Shown: positions 62,562 through 64,000 of the stretch, in pieces
How positions within the stretch are numbered: the stretch's first letter is position 1
Layout of the letters: every line of letters begins with the position of its first letter
DNA from: Haloglycomyces albus DSM 45210
GTDB taxonomy: Bacteria > Actinomycetota > Actinomycetes > Mycobacteriales > Micromonosporaceae
Assembly: GCF_000527155.1 (NCBI RefSeq)
Contig: NZ_AZUQ01000001.1
Span: forward strand, 357,890-421,889
Direction: 5' to 3'
Length of the DNA: 64,000 nucleotides
Position numbers and translations under genes: made by a program
The notes under the pieces: generated by a model
Seen by the model: only the letters and a program-made list of their open reading frames with translations
What the model was told of the DNA's origin: nothing
Database searches by the model: none

Positions 62562-64000
<1,439 letters not shown>

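Overview
The window is chromosomal DNA from a high-GC Gram-positive actinomycete. The evidence is frequent GTG/TTG starts, ATGA-coupled operons, an initiator tRNA with a C1:U72 end, and a core gene order known from Mycobacterium: era, Rv2365c-like, corC, ybeY, phoH, rsmE, dnaJ, hrcA, hemW, lepA, rpsT, holA, comEC, comEA, degV, histidine phosphatase, rsfS, nadD. The style suggests something near Glycomycetaceae/Micromonosporales, but the genus cannot be fixed from the sequence alone.

Region 1 (1-9.8 kb) is one end of a biosynthetic operon read on the minus strand and cut by the left edge. It encodes an acyl carrier protein, three beta-ketoacyl synthases with intact Cys-His-His sites, two shortened synthase-like proteins whose active-site Cys is Glu or His, an alpha/beta hydrolase, a double-hotdog protein, a FabL-type reductase and two DsrE-type sulfur-relay proteins. 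Almost every gene overlaps its neighbour. A LuxR-like regulator lies upstream. It looks like a type II polyketide or specialised fatty-acid assembly line with an unusual KS complement and a possible sulfur step; its product cannot be named.

Region 2 (9.8-21.5 kb) is accessory: a DinB-like protein, lipoprotein, methyltransferase, a membrane protein/winged-helix pair, a small secreted protein of possible bacteriocin type, AT-richer small ORFs, a secreted triple LamG-like protein, a wall-anchored DUF5979-like repeat protein and an intact ISL3-family insertion sequence abutting a remnant of another copy. An initiator tRNA gene marks the junction with the core genome.

Region 3 (21.5-45.3 kb) is housekeeping: ribosome biogenesis (era, ybeY, rsmE, rsfS, lepA, rpsT), chaperones under HrcA with a CIRCE operator, radical-SAM HemW, replication (holA), DNA uptake (comEC/comEA) and NAD synthesis (nadD), with a few insertions (EamA exporter, CapA-like lipoprotein).

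Region 4 (45.3-62.1 kb) is a sugar-utilisation island. A ChvE/GguAB-type ABC importer is divergent from a DeoR regulator followed by galT and galK; a YtfQRT/YjfF-type furanose importer is divergent from araB-araD-araA. Together they could import galactose and L-arabinose and feed them into glycolysis and the pentose phosphate pathway. Region 5 (62.1-64 kb) holds the 3' end of an rRNA operon on the minus strand (5S and the 3' half of 23S), separated from araA by three stacked terminators.
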